The position numbers and the translations under genes were made by a program. A stretch of DNA of 55,879 nt from NCBI GenBank assembly GCA_029556475.1, contig JAKQEP010000081.1:67130-123008 (forward strand). The letters are read 5' to 3'. This DNA is from Candidatus Atribacteria bacterium (GTDB lineage: Bacteria > Atribacterota > Phoenicimicrobiia > Phoenicimicrobiales > Stramentimicrobiaceae). The notes under the pieces are model-generated. The model had not been told where the DNA came from. It saw only the letters and a list, made by a program, of their open reading frames with translations, and made no database searches. Shown piece by piece: positions 36,109 to 44,547 of this stretch (positions are counted from its first letter, which is position 1; every line of letters begins with the position of its first letter).

Positions 36109-37410
36109 TTAATGTATCATTAAACGAGGTAAAAATGTTACTATTGTTGGAAAAAAATATAATATCACAATATCGATTAACATTATTATAACGAAGGGTA
36201 AACACGCTCGTGCAACAAACCAGAGATCCTCATTTGTTATTCCCATAAGTATAAATAAATTGAAACCTAAAGGAGGAGTAATATTTGATATACAAATTAA
36301 GATAATCACAAAAATCCCAAACCATAAAGAATCGAACCCATAAAGTTTTATTATAGGTAGTACAATTGGACAAGTCATAACAATTATTGAAATTCCATCT
36401 ATGAAACAACCCAATATAACATATACTAACATGAGGATTAAAATCAAAACAAATGGAGTTAAATCAAGGCTTGCAATATAATTACTTAAACGATATGGAA
36501 TTGCTAAATATCCTAAAGCCACAGAAAGATAACTTGCTCCACAAATGATTAAAAGTATCATTGAAGATGTCTTGATAGTATTTTTCAATGCCTTAATAAA
36601 TTCATTAACAGTGATTCCTTTAGATAATAGTGCAAAAACCAATGAAACTGCTACTCCTACTGCAGCAGCTTCAGAAGGAGTAGCCCATCCTAAATATATA
36701 CTACCTAATATACTTAGAATTAAGAAAGATACAGGAAATATTTGTACAAAGGATGATAAATAATCAATAAATCTAATTTTTTCAATAAAAGTAGGGGTCA
36801 AATGTGGATTAAAAATTGAAATCATAATAATATAAATACTAAAAGTCAATGCAATGAGCAATCCAGGGAAAATTCCTCCTATAAATAATTGCCCTATGCT
36901 TTCGTTTGCTATAACGCCATATACTACCATCGTTAAGCTAGGTGGAATCAAAATACCTAAAGTCCCCGCAGATGCCACACTACCTATTGATAATTTTTTA
37001 TCATATTTTCTAGCTTCCAATTCTGGTATAGTAATTTTCCCTACCGTTGCAGCTGTAGCAGAAGTTGAACCAGTAATAGCAGCAAATATAGTACAAGCAA
37101 TAATATTAATATGAATAAGGCCTCCTGGAATAAGCCTCATCCAAGGGAAAAGTCCTTTAAATAAGTTTTTAGAAAGGTTGCTTCGAATCAATATTTCTCC
37201 CATAAAAATAAATAATGGTACTGCCATTAATGAGGCACTATTCAGGCTATTCCATGTAACAGTGGCCAGAAGTTTTCCTACAGGCATATTGGTAAAAAAT
37301 AAAAGGGAAAATAATCCTGTAAGATACAATCCTATACCAATCCACAGACTAGACCCAAGAAATATTATTATTAAAAAAATAATTGTTAAACTTTCTATTA
37401 TCAGTTCCAT
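36109..37410 (-). CDS. dctM: TRAP transporter large permease DctM
   Basis: 433 aa with about twelve hydrophobic segments. Typical DctM features: SLMAVPLFIFMGEIL, ITGSTSATAATVGKITIPELEARKYDKKLS, GILIPPSLTMVVYGVIANESIGQLFIGGIFPGLLIA and the terminal TPPLGFNLFILMGI. It is the Na+-driven permease of a tripartite importer for organic acids, amino acids or similar solutes. AGGAG precedes the ATG; it lies 59 nt after dctQ. Confidence 0.93.
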   Translation of the reverse strand: MELIIESLTIIFLIIIFLGSSLWIGIGLYLTGLFSLLFFTNMPVGKLLATVTWNSLNSASLMAVPLFIFMGEILIRSNLSKNLFKGLFPWMRLIPGGLIHINIIACTIFAAITGSTSATAATVGKITIPELEARKYDKKLSIGSVASAGTLGILIPPSLTMVVYGVIANESIGQLFIGGIFPGLLIALTFSIYIIMISIFNPHLTPTFIEKIRFIDYLSSFVQIFPVSFLILSILGSIYLGWATPSEAAAVGVAVSLVFALLSKGITVNEFIKALKNTIKTSSMILLIICGASYLSVALGYLAIPYRLSNYIASLDLTPFVLILILMLVYVILGCFIDGISIIVMTCPIVLPIIKLYGFDSLWFGIFVIILICISNITPPLGFNLFILMGITNEDLWFVARACLPFVIIMLIDIVILYFFPTIVTFLPRLMIH

Positions 37411-37469
37411 ATAAAGCTCCTGTTATTTATAAATAAATCAAATTTATAAAAGGTTATAATTATATAAAC

Positions 37470-37955
37470 TTAAATTTTTTCATAAAAATCATTATAAATT
37501 TTCTCTAAAAACTGAAATGCCATTATCAAGAATCCAAGGGGAATGAAAAATTGCGGAATGGCTATATAAGTCTTTGATACACCCATGGAACGAACTTTGC
37601 CAAGAACTGATCTCCAAAAAAGATTATAAGTAACACTAGTAAGATAAATGCAAAATATTAAACCAACAAAATCAATAATTTTATTTAAAATTAATTTATA
37701 CTTTTCAGGTAAAAATTCATACAAAGCAGTCATTTTTATATGGCTCCCGTCTCTTAAAGTGATTGCCATACCCATCATAACAATACCACATAAAAAATAA
37801 CCTGTAAATTCATCAGTAAAATACAATGAAGAATTAAAAAAACGTCTTAAAATAATTTCAACTAAAATCATGATTGTTGTTAAACAAAGCATAATTGCTC
37901 CTAAGTAAAAACAAAAATTAGTTATTCTATTAATACATTTTATTAATGTTTTCAT
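37470..37955 (-). CDS. dctQ: TRAP transporter small permease DctQ
   Basis: 161 aa with four membrane helices and the DctQ signature region VEIILRRFFNSSLYFTDEFTGYFLCG. It supports the large permease. It lies between dctP and dctM in the usual order. AGAAGG stands upstream of the ATG. Confidence 0.92.
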   Translation of the reverse strand: MKTLIKCINRITNFCFYLGAIMLCLTTIMILVEIILRRFFNSSLYFTDEFTGYFLCGIVMMGMAITLRDGSHIKMTALYEFLPEKYKLILNKIIDFVGLIFCIYLTSVTYNLFWRSVLGKVRSMGVSKTYIAIPQFFIPLGFLIMAFQFLEKIYNDFYEKI

Positions 37956-38042
37956 CGACTAAAACCTTCTTTCCACTAAAAATTGGCAGTGAGTTACATT
38001 TTAAAAAATATACCTCACTGCCAACTACATTTCACCTAATTT

Positions 38043-39038
38043 TTACATTTCACTAAGCGCTTCTTTTGCTTTCTCATAAATTTCTCGAGCTTCAACAGGT
38101 GCATTATCAAGCCATTCTTGTCTAACACTTTCAGTTATCGCAATTACTTCCTTCTCAAATTTTTCAGAAATAGGAATAATCTTAACTCCATTTTTCAAAA
38201 TTAGCTTTTTGTTTTCTTCTTCTTCGTCTCCACCTGCAATCCATACTTCATCTTCAATTTCTTTAGAAATTTCGACCATGAATACTTTCAATTCTTCACT
38301 TAGGCTATTAAACTCATCCAGATTAACAGTTACCATTTCAGTAGCCAGCATAAACATAATGGGTTGAAAATAATTCATTACTTCCCATAATTTTCCTTCA
38401 GCTCCAGTCGTAGCAGAAGTCAAAACAGCATCAAGCATTCCAGTTGCAACCGAAGTATAGACATCACTCCATGGAATAGCATAAGGAATTCCTCCTGCTG
38501 CTTTAATAACATCAGCACTGATTTTGTCATAAGTACGTATTTTTAAATTTTTCATATCTTCGACAGAAGTTATTTCTTTTTTAGACCATAAGCCATCTAG
38601 CCATGGGCCCATCCAAAGTATTTTTTGATTCCATTTTTCAGCGGCTTTATCAAAATAAGGTCTACAGATATTGGTAAATATTCTTCCTTTTTCCAAATTT
38701 GGTCCCATCATAGGAAGTGAATTTACTCCAAATATAATCTCTTGTCCCGCAACCGTCATATTAGTGATTGCACTCATTTGCACTAAATTATCTCCAACTG
38801 TTTGCAAAAGTTCAGGTCCTTTGTAACCAAGTGCTCCACTATATTGAACTATAATCTCCAATTCACCATTTGTTTTTTCATATACCATATCTGCAAATTT
38901 TTTAAGTGCTATACTATGATAGTTAGTGGGTGACCACTGGCTATTTGCATTCCAAGTTTCTTTTCCAAATATTGTTGAAATAAATAAAATATTTAACAAA
39001 AAGATAGAAATTAACAAAACTGTAATAAATTTTTTCAT
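38043..39038 (-). CDS. dctP: TRAP solute-binding protein DctP
   Basis: 331 aa. Signal peptide FITVLLISIFLLNILFISTIFG. Family signatures: NYHSIALKKFADMVYEKTNGELEI, LKIRTYDKISADVIKAAGG (with the ligand-binding Arg) and PWSDVYTSVATGMLDAVLT. It is the periplasmic receptor for the TRAP importer. The ligand is probably a carboxylate or amino acid. The AGAGG site supports the start. Copy B of the leader repeat lies about 200 nt upstream. Confidence 0.92.
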   Translation of the reverse strand: MKKFITVLLISIFLLNILFISTIFGKETWNANSQWSPTNYHSIALKKFADMVYEKTNGELEIIVQYSGALGYKGPELLQTVGDNLVQMSAITNMTVAGQEIIFGVNSLPMMGPNLEKGRIFTNICRPYFDKAAEKWNQKILWMGPWLDGLWSKKEITSVEDMKNLKIRTYDKISADVIKAAGGIPYAIPWSDVYTSVATGMLDAVLTSATTGAEGKLWEVMNYFQPIMFMLATEMVTVNLDEFNSLSEELKVFMVEISKEIEDEVWIAGGDEEEENKKLILKNGVKIIPISEKFEKEVIAITESVRQEWLDNAPVEAREIYEKAKEALSEM

Positions 39039-39110
39039 GTTTTACCTCTTTTATATAATTATAGAATTGAAATTACATTTTAAGTATAATAAATATGATG
39101 TTTTTTTATC

Positions 39111-39227
39111 ACCTCCCTTTATAAAATCTTTATAAAATCCCTGAGCCCGGGCAACTATATTGTTGCAAATTAATCCATCTTTAATCAATTCAGTCAAAGA
39201 AGTAGCAACACCATGTTCTATGATGGT
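39111..39227 (-). pseudogene. coding-like remnant upstream of dctP
   Basis: An open stretch read leftward after a stop at 39228-39230, giving EHGVATSLTELIKDGLICNN, then IVARAQGFYKDFIKGG. The composition looks like real protein, but I do not recognise the family. It is followed by AAAGGGAGGTGAT, a strong Shine-Dalgarno-like string with no gene start at a good distance. It may be the C-terminal end of a lost gene plus the RBS of another lost gene. Confidence 0.35.
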
Positions 39228-39236
39228 TTAACTTTT

Positions 39237-39346
39237 CTCTTTACCACCCCTCTCTTTAGAGTATTATATGAGCTCTCTGCTTTTTCTAATATATTATAAA
39301 AATATAATTATATTATATCATGGAATTATGAGATATTCTTTTTTCA
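39237..39346 (-). repeat. leader repeat, copy B (upstream of dctP)
   Basis: Same sequence family and orientation as 33871-33980; 39289-39337 is identical to 33923-33971. It lies about 200 nt upstream of dctP and just downstream of the PLP-enzyme gene, with the remnant at 39111-39227 in between. The two copies bracket the dctPQM-M24 segment. Confidence 0.85.
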
Positions 39347-39395
39347 AATTAGCAATAATATTTAAATGTTACAATAGTTTCATATTGACAAAATA

Positions 39396-40859
39396 TTATA
39401 AAATTCCAGCATACTTGCAGGTGATCTCAATTAGTTTTACCAAGCCCTGAATTGTCCAGCGGGCTCTCTCAACAATGAGGTTACCATCATTATCTGTGGT
39501 ACCCAAACCAGGAGATACAAAGATATTGCCATCATAGGCAATGGTAGGAATTATTCCCATCTGAGAGGTACCCGATTGAAAAATGTTTGTTCCTGAATAC
39601 ATATCTTCAATGGAAAAAATTGGAATTCCAAAATTATTTTTTTGCCAGCTCTTTTCATAATTTATTTCAACGGCACCAGAATTATAGGATTTGGTAATCA
39701 TAAAATCATTTCTAATTTTTTCATTAATCTTTGCAAATTCTTGAACAGTAATATCATAAAGCTGGTCCACCGGGTCTGTTAATCGTTCTGGATGATCTCT
39801 TAGTACTTTAAGCGATGCAATAACACCAACCAGGGCTTCCTTGCCTGGGTCAACTGTTACATAGGCAGCCTTGCCATGCGATGCCCCTGTCCCCCAGCGG
39901 TCTCCATGTACTCCCAATGCCCTTCTAATATCTATTAGTAGTTCTTCTTTACCAATTATTAACCCGGCTGTTACGCAAGAGGCTGCTTTATCCATGCTAT
40001 AACACATAATATCAGCATTATTTTTCCTGATATCCATACCTACGAAAGGTGCTCCCCAGGCATTATCTACGATATAAGGCACATTATAATCCTGAGCAAG
40101 TTCGCCAATCATTTTTTGTAAAAGCGGGGTTCCCTCGCTATCTTTAACGCCATAACCATATCCTGGCGTATCATAACCAAGGGAAGTAAAGGCAGTTAGA
40201 TATGCTGCGTGTTGTTCTGCAGTCTTTTTTAATACCTTCATAGAAGCTTCTGGATCAACGTTGCTTAACTGAACACAGGGATGATACTTTATACCATGAC
40301 AATCATAGTTAGCTCCTTCCAAAGGAACAATTATACAATCTAAATTGTTCTGTCTTTTTCCGTAAAAACCTAGCTCTCCGGGGGTTGTGCCACGGTCAGC
40401 AAAAATATCCTTGTACTTACCCGGAAATGGACGTCCATAACTGCCATGGTGATGTAGGTGTTTCTCATAAGGAATAATGTATCTGGAACGATAATTGTCA
40501 CCTCTGCCCTGCATAGGCGGTGTGGCAAGTACATCAAAAGAAACCCATAAGGCACCTTCACAGGTGTTTATTGCTACACCATCATATTCATCACCATAAA
40601 CATCTTTTACAATTTCTCTGATTTCCTCGTCAAATACATTGTTGGGAATAATTCTTTCTCCATAATAAGTTTCGGCCTCTCTAACTTCTTTAAATGGTAA
40701 TCCATGACACCCGGAAATTGCACCAGTAAGACCGAATTTTCCCCTTATATCTTTTGGAATACCAATTTCATCAGCAGCTTTCCTGGCTTCAGCATAAATA
40801 TTGGGTATATTCTGTTGTAAATGACGATACAATTGAAATTTATACTTGAAATCTGTCAT
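39396..40859 (-). CDS. fold-type I PLP enzyme, function unknown
   Basis: 487 aa from ATG 40859; AAAGGAG lies 8 nt upstream, while the track's GTG at 40865 is too close to it. PLP-site features: IVDNAWGAPFVG (cofactor Asp) and CYSMDKAASC (probable Schiff-base Lys), plus a cofactor-contact region NTCEGALWVSFD. This suits an aminotransferase/lyase fold such as Cys/Met-metabolism or class V enzymes, but the many His, Gly and Tyr residues in LHHHGSYGRPFPGKYKD are distinctive and I do not recognise the subfamily. It lies with RidA, which removes reactive enamines, so a beta-eliminating lyase is plausible. That is inference. Confidence 0.6.
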   Translation of the reverse strand: MTDFKYKFQLYRHLQQNIPNIYAEARKAADEIGIPKDIRGKFGLTGAISGCHGLPFKEVREAETYYGERIIPNNVFDEEIREIVKDVYGDEYDGVAINTCEGALWVSFDVLATPPMQGRGDNYRSRYIIPYEKHLHHHGSYGRPFPGKYKDIFADRGTTPGELGFYGKRQNNLDCIIVPLEGANYDCHGIKYHPCVQLSNVDPEASMKVLKKTAEQHAAYLTAFTSLGYDTPGYGYGVKDSEGTPLLQKMIGELAQDYNVPYIVDNAWGAPFVGMDIRKNNADIMCYSMDKAASCVTAGLIIGKEELLIDIRRALGVHGDRWGTGASHGKAAYVTVDPGKEALVGVIASLKVLRDHPERLTDPVDQLYDITVQEFAKINEKIRNDFMITKSYNSGAVEINYEKSWQKNNFGIPIFSIEDMYSGTNIFQSGTSQMGIIPTIAYDGNIFVSPGLGTTDNDGNLIVERARWTIQGLVKLIEITCKYAGIL

Positions 40860-41018
40860 TCTCACTTCTCCTTTTTTTAATTTATATTTTATCTTTTTGA
40901 AATATTCTTTTTGTTTTACACATTTATTAAATTTTCTTTAAATAAAATAATATAAATATTGTTCGACAAGATTGCCAATTTAATAAACTTATTTTCAATA
41001 TTTTTATTGATTTTTCTT

Positions 41019-41465
41019 TCATTTCACAGTATCTTCCTGTCCAGAACTAATAATAATTTGATCTTCTATTCTAATATTAAGCTCTTTCCCAGTAGATATT
41101 TTAGGGGAATAAAGAATAATATTTTGATGGTTGGGAATATGGGTGTCATCAAAACCAGCCACAGTCCCCAATAGATTATTTTTCCAGTAGACTTCATCGC
41201 CCATTACCATAACCCCACCTGTTTTGATTTCTACAAAAGCAATATAAGCAATCCTGTTAACAATGGCTCCTGGTCCAGTTTTTTCCTGGTCAGTGAAGAT
41301 AAGCTCGTGTATATCATTCTTTTTCAAAACCCTGGATATTTGTGGTATTAAATGAAGAGATCTATTATCCAACCTTGCCTGTAATACAGCTACTACTGAA
41401 CATTCTATATTTCTTTTTGTGCTAAAAGGGTTCTCCTTAAACAGACCACCGGTATAAGGGTCCAT
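41019..41465 (-). CDS. 148-aa conserved-looking protein, unknown function
   Basis: 148 aa, no signal peptide or membrane segment. The first half contains SVVAVLQARLDNRSLHLIPQ; the second half is rich in beta-forming and Gly-turn stretches (GGVMVMGDEVYWKNNLLG, then VAGFDDTHIPNHQNII). AAAAGGA precedes the ATG. It may belong to a small DUF family, but I cannot name it with certainty. Its place between ridA and the PLP enzyme suggests a partner or accessory role for that enzyme. Confidence 0.6.
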   Translation of the reverse strand: MDPYTGGLFKENPFSTKRNIECSVVAVLQARLDNRSLHLIPQISRVLKKNDIHELIFTDQEKTGPGAIVNRIAYIAFVEIKTGGVMVMGDEVYWKNNLLGTVAGFDDTHIPNHQNIILYSPKISTGKELNIRIEDQIIISSGQEDTVK

Positions 41466-41550
41466 TTTTTCACATCCTTTTACACCATAACAATTTTTTA
41501 TTAGACAGTATTAAATTAAAAATAATACCTTCAAATCCATTAGCATTTAG

Positions 41551-41940
41551 CTAGCAGCTAGCAATAGCTTCCATTTCAACTTTAGCTCCTTTTGGTAAAT
41601 TGGAAACCTCTACACAAGCACGTGCTGGCAAACTGGAGTTAAAGTATTCTGAATAAACCGCATTAATGCTATCAAAATCTTTCATATCAGTAATAAAGAT
41701 AGTTACTTTCAATACCTTCTGTAGTGAACTTCCGGCACTTTCCAAAATTGCTTTGATATTTTCAATTACCTGTTTTGTTTGGCTATCAATATTACCGTTA
41801 ACAAACTCATTTGTTGAGGGGTTAATTGCAATCTGTCCAGAAACAAAAATCAGGTTACCATATTTAATCGCCTGAGAATAAGGGCCGATTGCGGAGGGAG
41901 CAGTCATAGTTTTGATAATCTTTCTGTCTATGGTAAACAC
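41551..41940 (-). CDS. ridA: RidA family 2-iminopropanoate deaminase
   Basis: 129 aa from a GTG at 41940. RidA hydrolyses reactive enamine/imine products of PLP enzymes such as 2-aminoacrylate. Family features: APSAIGPYSQAIKYGNLIFVSGQ, IENIKAILESAGSS and PARACVEVSNLPKGAKVEMEAIA (active-site Arg in PARACVE). It lies directly after the regulator and before the PLP enzyme, so it probably handles that enzyme's products. Confidence 0.93.
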   Translation of the reverse strand: MFTIDRKIIKTMTAPSAIGPYSQAIKYGNLIFVSGQIAINPSTNEFVNGNIDSQTKQVIENIKAILESAGSSLQKVLKVTIFITDMKDFDSINAVYSEYFNSSLPARACVEVSNLPKGAKVEMEAIASC

Positions 41941-41957
41941 AACCTTTCTTATTTAGA

Positions 41958-42641
41958 TTAAAGTATTATTTTTCCACTACCATTTTCAGGCTTTATTTCA
42001 GCAAGGTAATTGTAGATTGTAAAACGGGAAACATTCAATTTTTCTGCCAACCGGTCAATTGCGTCTTTCACCAAAAAAATTCCATGTTTTTGCAAGAACC
42101 GAACCATTTCTATTTTGTCTTCTTTTTGCATTTTAGTTATGTCTTTGCCGATTCTCTGCTGAGCCTTAGAAAACAACTGTTCCATCAATTCATCCAGGGA
42201 ATGGGAGAATGATTCTTCTCTTTCTTCTTTAATAATATTCTCAGCATTATTCAAATTGTTTTCAATATTACAAAATTCGTCTATCTCTTTAGCTATATTT
42301 ACAATTGATTCTAAATTAAAATTAATGCATAAGAAGCCAACAATTTTCTTAATGTTATCACGAATAAAAATTGTGGTAGATTTTAATCTCTTTCCATCTT
42401 TACTTTCTGTTTTATAATTAGCCACATAATTAATGTCATTGAAGATATCAGAGGTTAGAAAATATAATCCAAGGTCAGTCATTGGACCCCCAACTTTTCG
42501 GCCTGTTACATGTCCATTTTCAATTAATACAATAGAATGTTCAAGATCTTGGACATCATGAAGTATAACCTCACAATTTTTTCCAAAAGCACGAGCTATG
42601 CCTTTTGCTACGGGGATAAAATCTTTTAAAAGGGGGTTCAT
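41958..42641 (-). CDS. YheO/DauR-type PAS-HTH transcriptional regulator
   Basis: 227 aa. The N-terminal YheO-type PAS domain (about 5-115): FIPVAKGIARAFGKNCEVILHD and GRKVGGPMTDLGLYFL. The C-terminal helix-turn-helix (about 175-220): LQKHGIFLVKDAIDRLAEKLNVSRFTIYNYL. DauR controls D-arginine use in Pseudomonas, and relatives often sit beside D-amino-acid genes. It is the first gene of the ridA-PLP-TRAP unit and follows its own strong promoter and a 16-bp inverted repeat, so autoregulation and control of the unit are likely. Confidence 0.85.
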   Translation of the reverse strand: MNPLLKDFIPVAKGIARAFGKNCEVILHDVQDLEHSIVLIENGHVTGRKVGGPMTDLGLYFLTSDIFNDINYVANYKTESKDGKRLKSTTIFIRDNIKKIVGFLCINFNLESIVNIAKEIDEFCNIENNLNNAENIIKEEREESFSHSLDELMEQLFSKAQQRIGKDITKMQKEDKIEMVRFLQKHGIFLVKDAIDRLAEKLNVSRFTIYNYLAEIKPENGSGKIIL

Positions 42642-42707
42642 CTTTCACCAACTATTTCAATATGTAATTAGTAAAAGTGTTATTCTTTATGAAAGCCTAT
42701 TTCTTTT

Positions 42708-42736
42708 AAAATAGCACACCATAAAATAAATGTCAA
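42708..42736 (-). promoter_or_regulatory. promoter of the YheO-like regulator unit
   Basis: On the minus strand: TTGACA (42736-42731), 17 nt, then TATTTT (42713-42708). The -10 box ends about 66 nt before the regulator's ATG. The -35 is perfect and the spacing is ideal for a housekeeping sigma factor. Confidence 0.7.
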
Positions 42737-42740
42737 TATT

Positions 42741-42782
42741 ATATTAAAATATTTTTGTAAAATACTAAAAATATTTTAATAT
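42741..42782. promoter_or_regulatory. 16-bp perfect inverted repeat upstream of the -35 box
   Basis: Arms ATATTAAAATATTTTT (42741-42756) and its exact reverse complement (42767-42782), with a 10-nt centre. It begins 4 bp upstream of the -35 element on the minus strand. A dimeric or tetrameric regulator, possibly the YheO-like protein itself, is the natural candidate to bind it. Confidence 0.6.
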
Positions 42783-42988
42783 CATTAAATATAATGTTTT
42801 AAGTTATTTTTAGGCTAAAGACCTGACCTCTTTGACAATTTTATATTGCTAATAATCAATTAAATCCCGAATCAGTAATACCTATACTCATAAATATCTT
42901 CTAATGCGCAAATATTATAAGCATTTTATTAAAGTATTTCCTTCTTTTAATTACTTAAGTTGCTGAAAATTTTTAAGGTTGAATTATT

Positions 42989-43096
42989 ATGAATAAGTAT
43001 TCTAAGGTTAGAGTTAATGTTGTTGAGATAACCTCTGATTTTGCTATTCTAACTGCAAAACACGATTTATTGCAAAATGCATGGCACAAGTTATAA
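42989..43096 (+). other. short plus-strand ORF, possible gene fragment
   Basis: 35 codons: MNKYSKVRVNVVEITSDF, then AILTAKHDLLQNAWHKL. The composition looks protein-like and faintly recalls the N-terminus of UPF0280-type proteins, but this is too short to judge. AAGG lies about 10 nt before the ATG. It could be a remnant or chance. Confidence 0.2.
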
Positions 43097-43180
43097 ACTC
43101 TTTACAATATTGGAAAAAACAATAGACTGGCTCTTACAACAAATATGATAATTTTTTTTTAATCTATTTCTTGTGGTGGT

Positions 43181-43201
43181 TTACCGATAACCTATCGGTA
43201 A
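43181..43201 (-). terminator. hairpin after the Ig-like gene
   Basis: TTACCGATA, 3-nt loop, TATCGGTAA: a 9-bp perfect stem 11 nt beyond the stop codon of the gene at 43213. It has no U-run directly after it on the minus strand, so it may be a weak terminator or a 3'-end stabilising stem. Confidence 0.4.
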
Positions 43202-43212
43202 TAATCGCTTTG

Positions 43213-43908
43213 TCAGAAAGCACATGCTTGATCCATCCCTCTAAATACAATAAAGGGGGGGTTAACTACCACTAATACTATATCATTCTTAGAAATATTT
43301 TCTTCAGAATAACTAACAGTGATAGTTGCGGGTATGGAAATGATATTTGTAATTCCTGTGACTGTTCCATTATTATCAACCGTGGCTATATCTTGATGAT
43401 CTGATTCGTAACTGCAATTGGCAAGTTCTATTTCTTTGCTAGTATTATTATCATAATAAGCAGTAACTGATTGAATGGGTTTTGATTCATTCATATCAAG
43501 ATACATTACAGTAGAAGGAAGAACCTTTATAGAAGTAAGCAACGCTTTTTCAACTACAATTGTAAACTCTTGAGTAGCAGATATTGATTTCTTTATGTCA
43601 CTTGCTTTTACGATAACATCATAGCTCCCAGGAGATTCGGGAACCCAATTAATCAGGCCGGTGGATAATTCAATGTTCATACCTTCAGGATAAATCAATA
43701 AATAATACTCTAAAACATCATTATCAATACAACTAGCCTTTGCCTTATAAGTGTAGGGCATCCCCTCTTTACCCTTTATATTTGGATTAGATGTAAATAC
43801 AGGTATATCATTTGAAACACTTTCTGTTGCTGTAAGTGTAAAAGTAGCTAGCAGCATAGATAAAAGAACTGTTGTATAAAAATAAAATAGTATTCGTGTT
43901 ATTTTCAT
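43213..43908 (-). CDS. secreted protein with Ig-like (He-PIG and Big-2 type) domains
   Basis: 231 aa from the ATG at 43908, which has AAAGGAG about 7 nt upstream; the track's earlier start at 43974 has no RBS. Signal peptide: ILFYFYTTVLLSMLLATFTL. A putative-Ig domain follows with PEGMNIELSTGLINWVPESP and GSYDVIVKAS. A bacterial Ig-like region then ends with DNNGTVTGI and VTVSYSEEN. No enzyme domain or wall anchor is seen. It is probably a small surface or periplasmic binding protein; the short C-terminus (PPFIVFRGMDQACAF) may be a truncated end. Confidence 0.7.
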   Translation of the reverse strand: MKITRILFYFYTTVLLSMLLATFTLTATESVSNDIPVFTSNPNIKGKEGMPYTYKAKASCIDNDVLEYYLLIYPEGMNIELSTGLINWVPESPGSYDVIVKASDIKKSISATQEFTIVVEKALLTSIKVLPSTVMYLDMNESKPIQSVTAYYDNNTSKEIELANCSYESDHQDIATVDNNGTVTGITNIISIPATITVSYSEENISKNDIVLVVVNPPFIVFRGMDQACAF

Positions 43909-44547
43909 AAAAATCTCCTTTTTTTCTATATTTGTTGTACAATTATACAAAAAATTTTTTATGATTTTAATCAAAAAATATTTAATGGAAATGTATTAAG
44001 TTTTAAAATATGTCTTAGCTTAAGAAATAGTACTTATTGGAATTCCATTATTTAACAAATCTTTACATATAAAGAAAGATATAGGGTAAATATTATAATG
44101 CCCTGGTATTTTGTATTTAAATAAATTTTCAACTGGTAAACTAATCTTTACTTTACAGTCAATTATTGAAAGGAATCTGTTATGCTTATAAATTATAATG
44201 TTTATTCAAATATAAGTAGAATAATAGTCTTTTATTAAATGATTAGTAATAAAGTCTAAAAATTGTCAATTAATTCTTCACTGGCTTGCATTCTAAAATA
44301 AAAAAATGGGGCAGATACTAACAATTGGTCTACCCCTTCCTATGAATTCTACAATTTATGTTTTAAATAAATATTATTTCAGCCTGTAAAATTTACAAAT
44401 GGCTAACTGTTTATGACACTAAAATATAATAATAACCACTAACTCATAATATTTATTGAAAGAAGGTAAAGTAAGTGACATATTCTTAAAAAATATTATT
44501 TTTTAAACTGTTTTGATTTTCTTAAATTTTCTTAAATGTTTCTAAAA
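43909..44547. other. intergenic region
   Basis: About 640 bp without a supported gene. It has the terminator of the downstream M14-like gene at 44308-44336 and presumably the promoter of the Ig-like gene. No RNA gene is recognised. Confidence 0.5.
44308..44336 (-). terminator. rho-independent terminator after the M14-like gene
   Basis: Read on the minus strand: GGGGTAGA, 13-nt loop, TCTGCCCC (one T-G wobble), then ATTTTTTTATTTT. It lies 212 nt beyond the stop codon of the gene at 44548 and is the only good terminator for it. Confidence 0.8.

Larger units (their letters stand above)
42783..43212. other. intergenic region upstream of regulator unit
   Basis: About 430 bp, AT-rich. It contains one short plus-strand ORF at 42989-43096 and a hairpin at 43181-43201; I see nothing else. 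Confidence 0.5.

Noticed and set aside
33871-39346. CRISPR array or transposon ends
   Set aside because: Only two direct copies exist, 5.4 kb apart, in front of two transporter genes; there are no spacers and no transposase between them.
44308-44336. Riboswitch or small RNA in the 43.9-44.5 kb gap
   Set aside because: The only clear fold is a simple hairpin with a U-tail, which is explained as a terminator for the M14-like gene.
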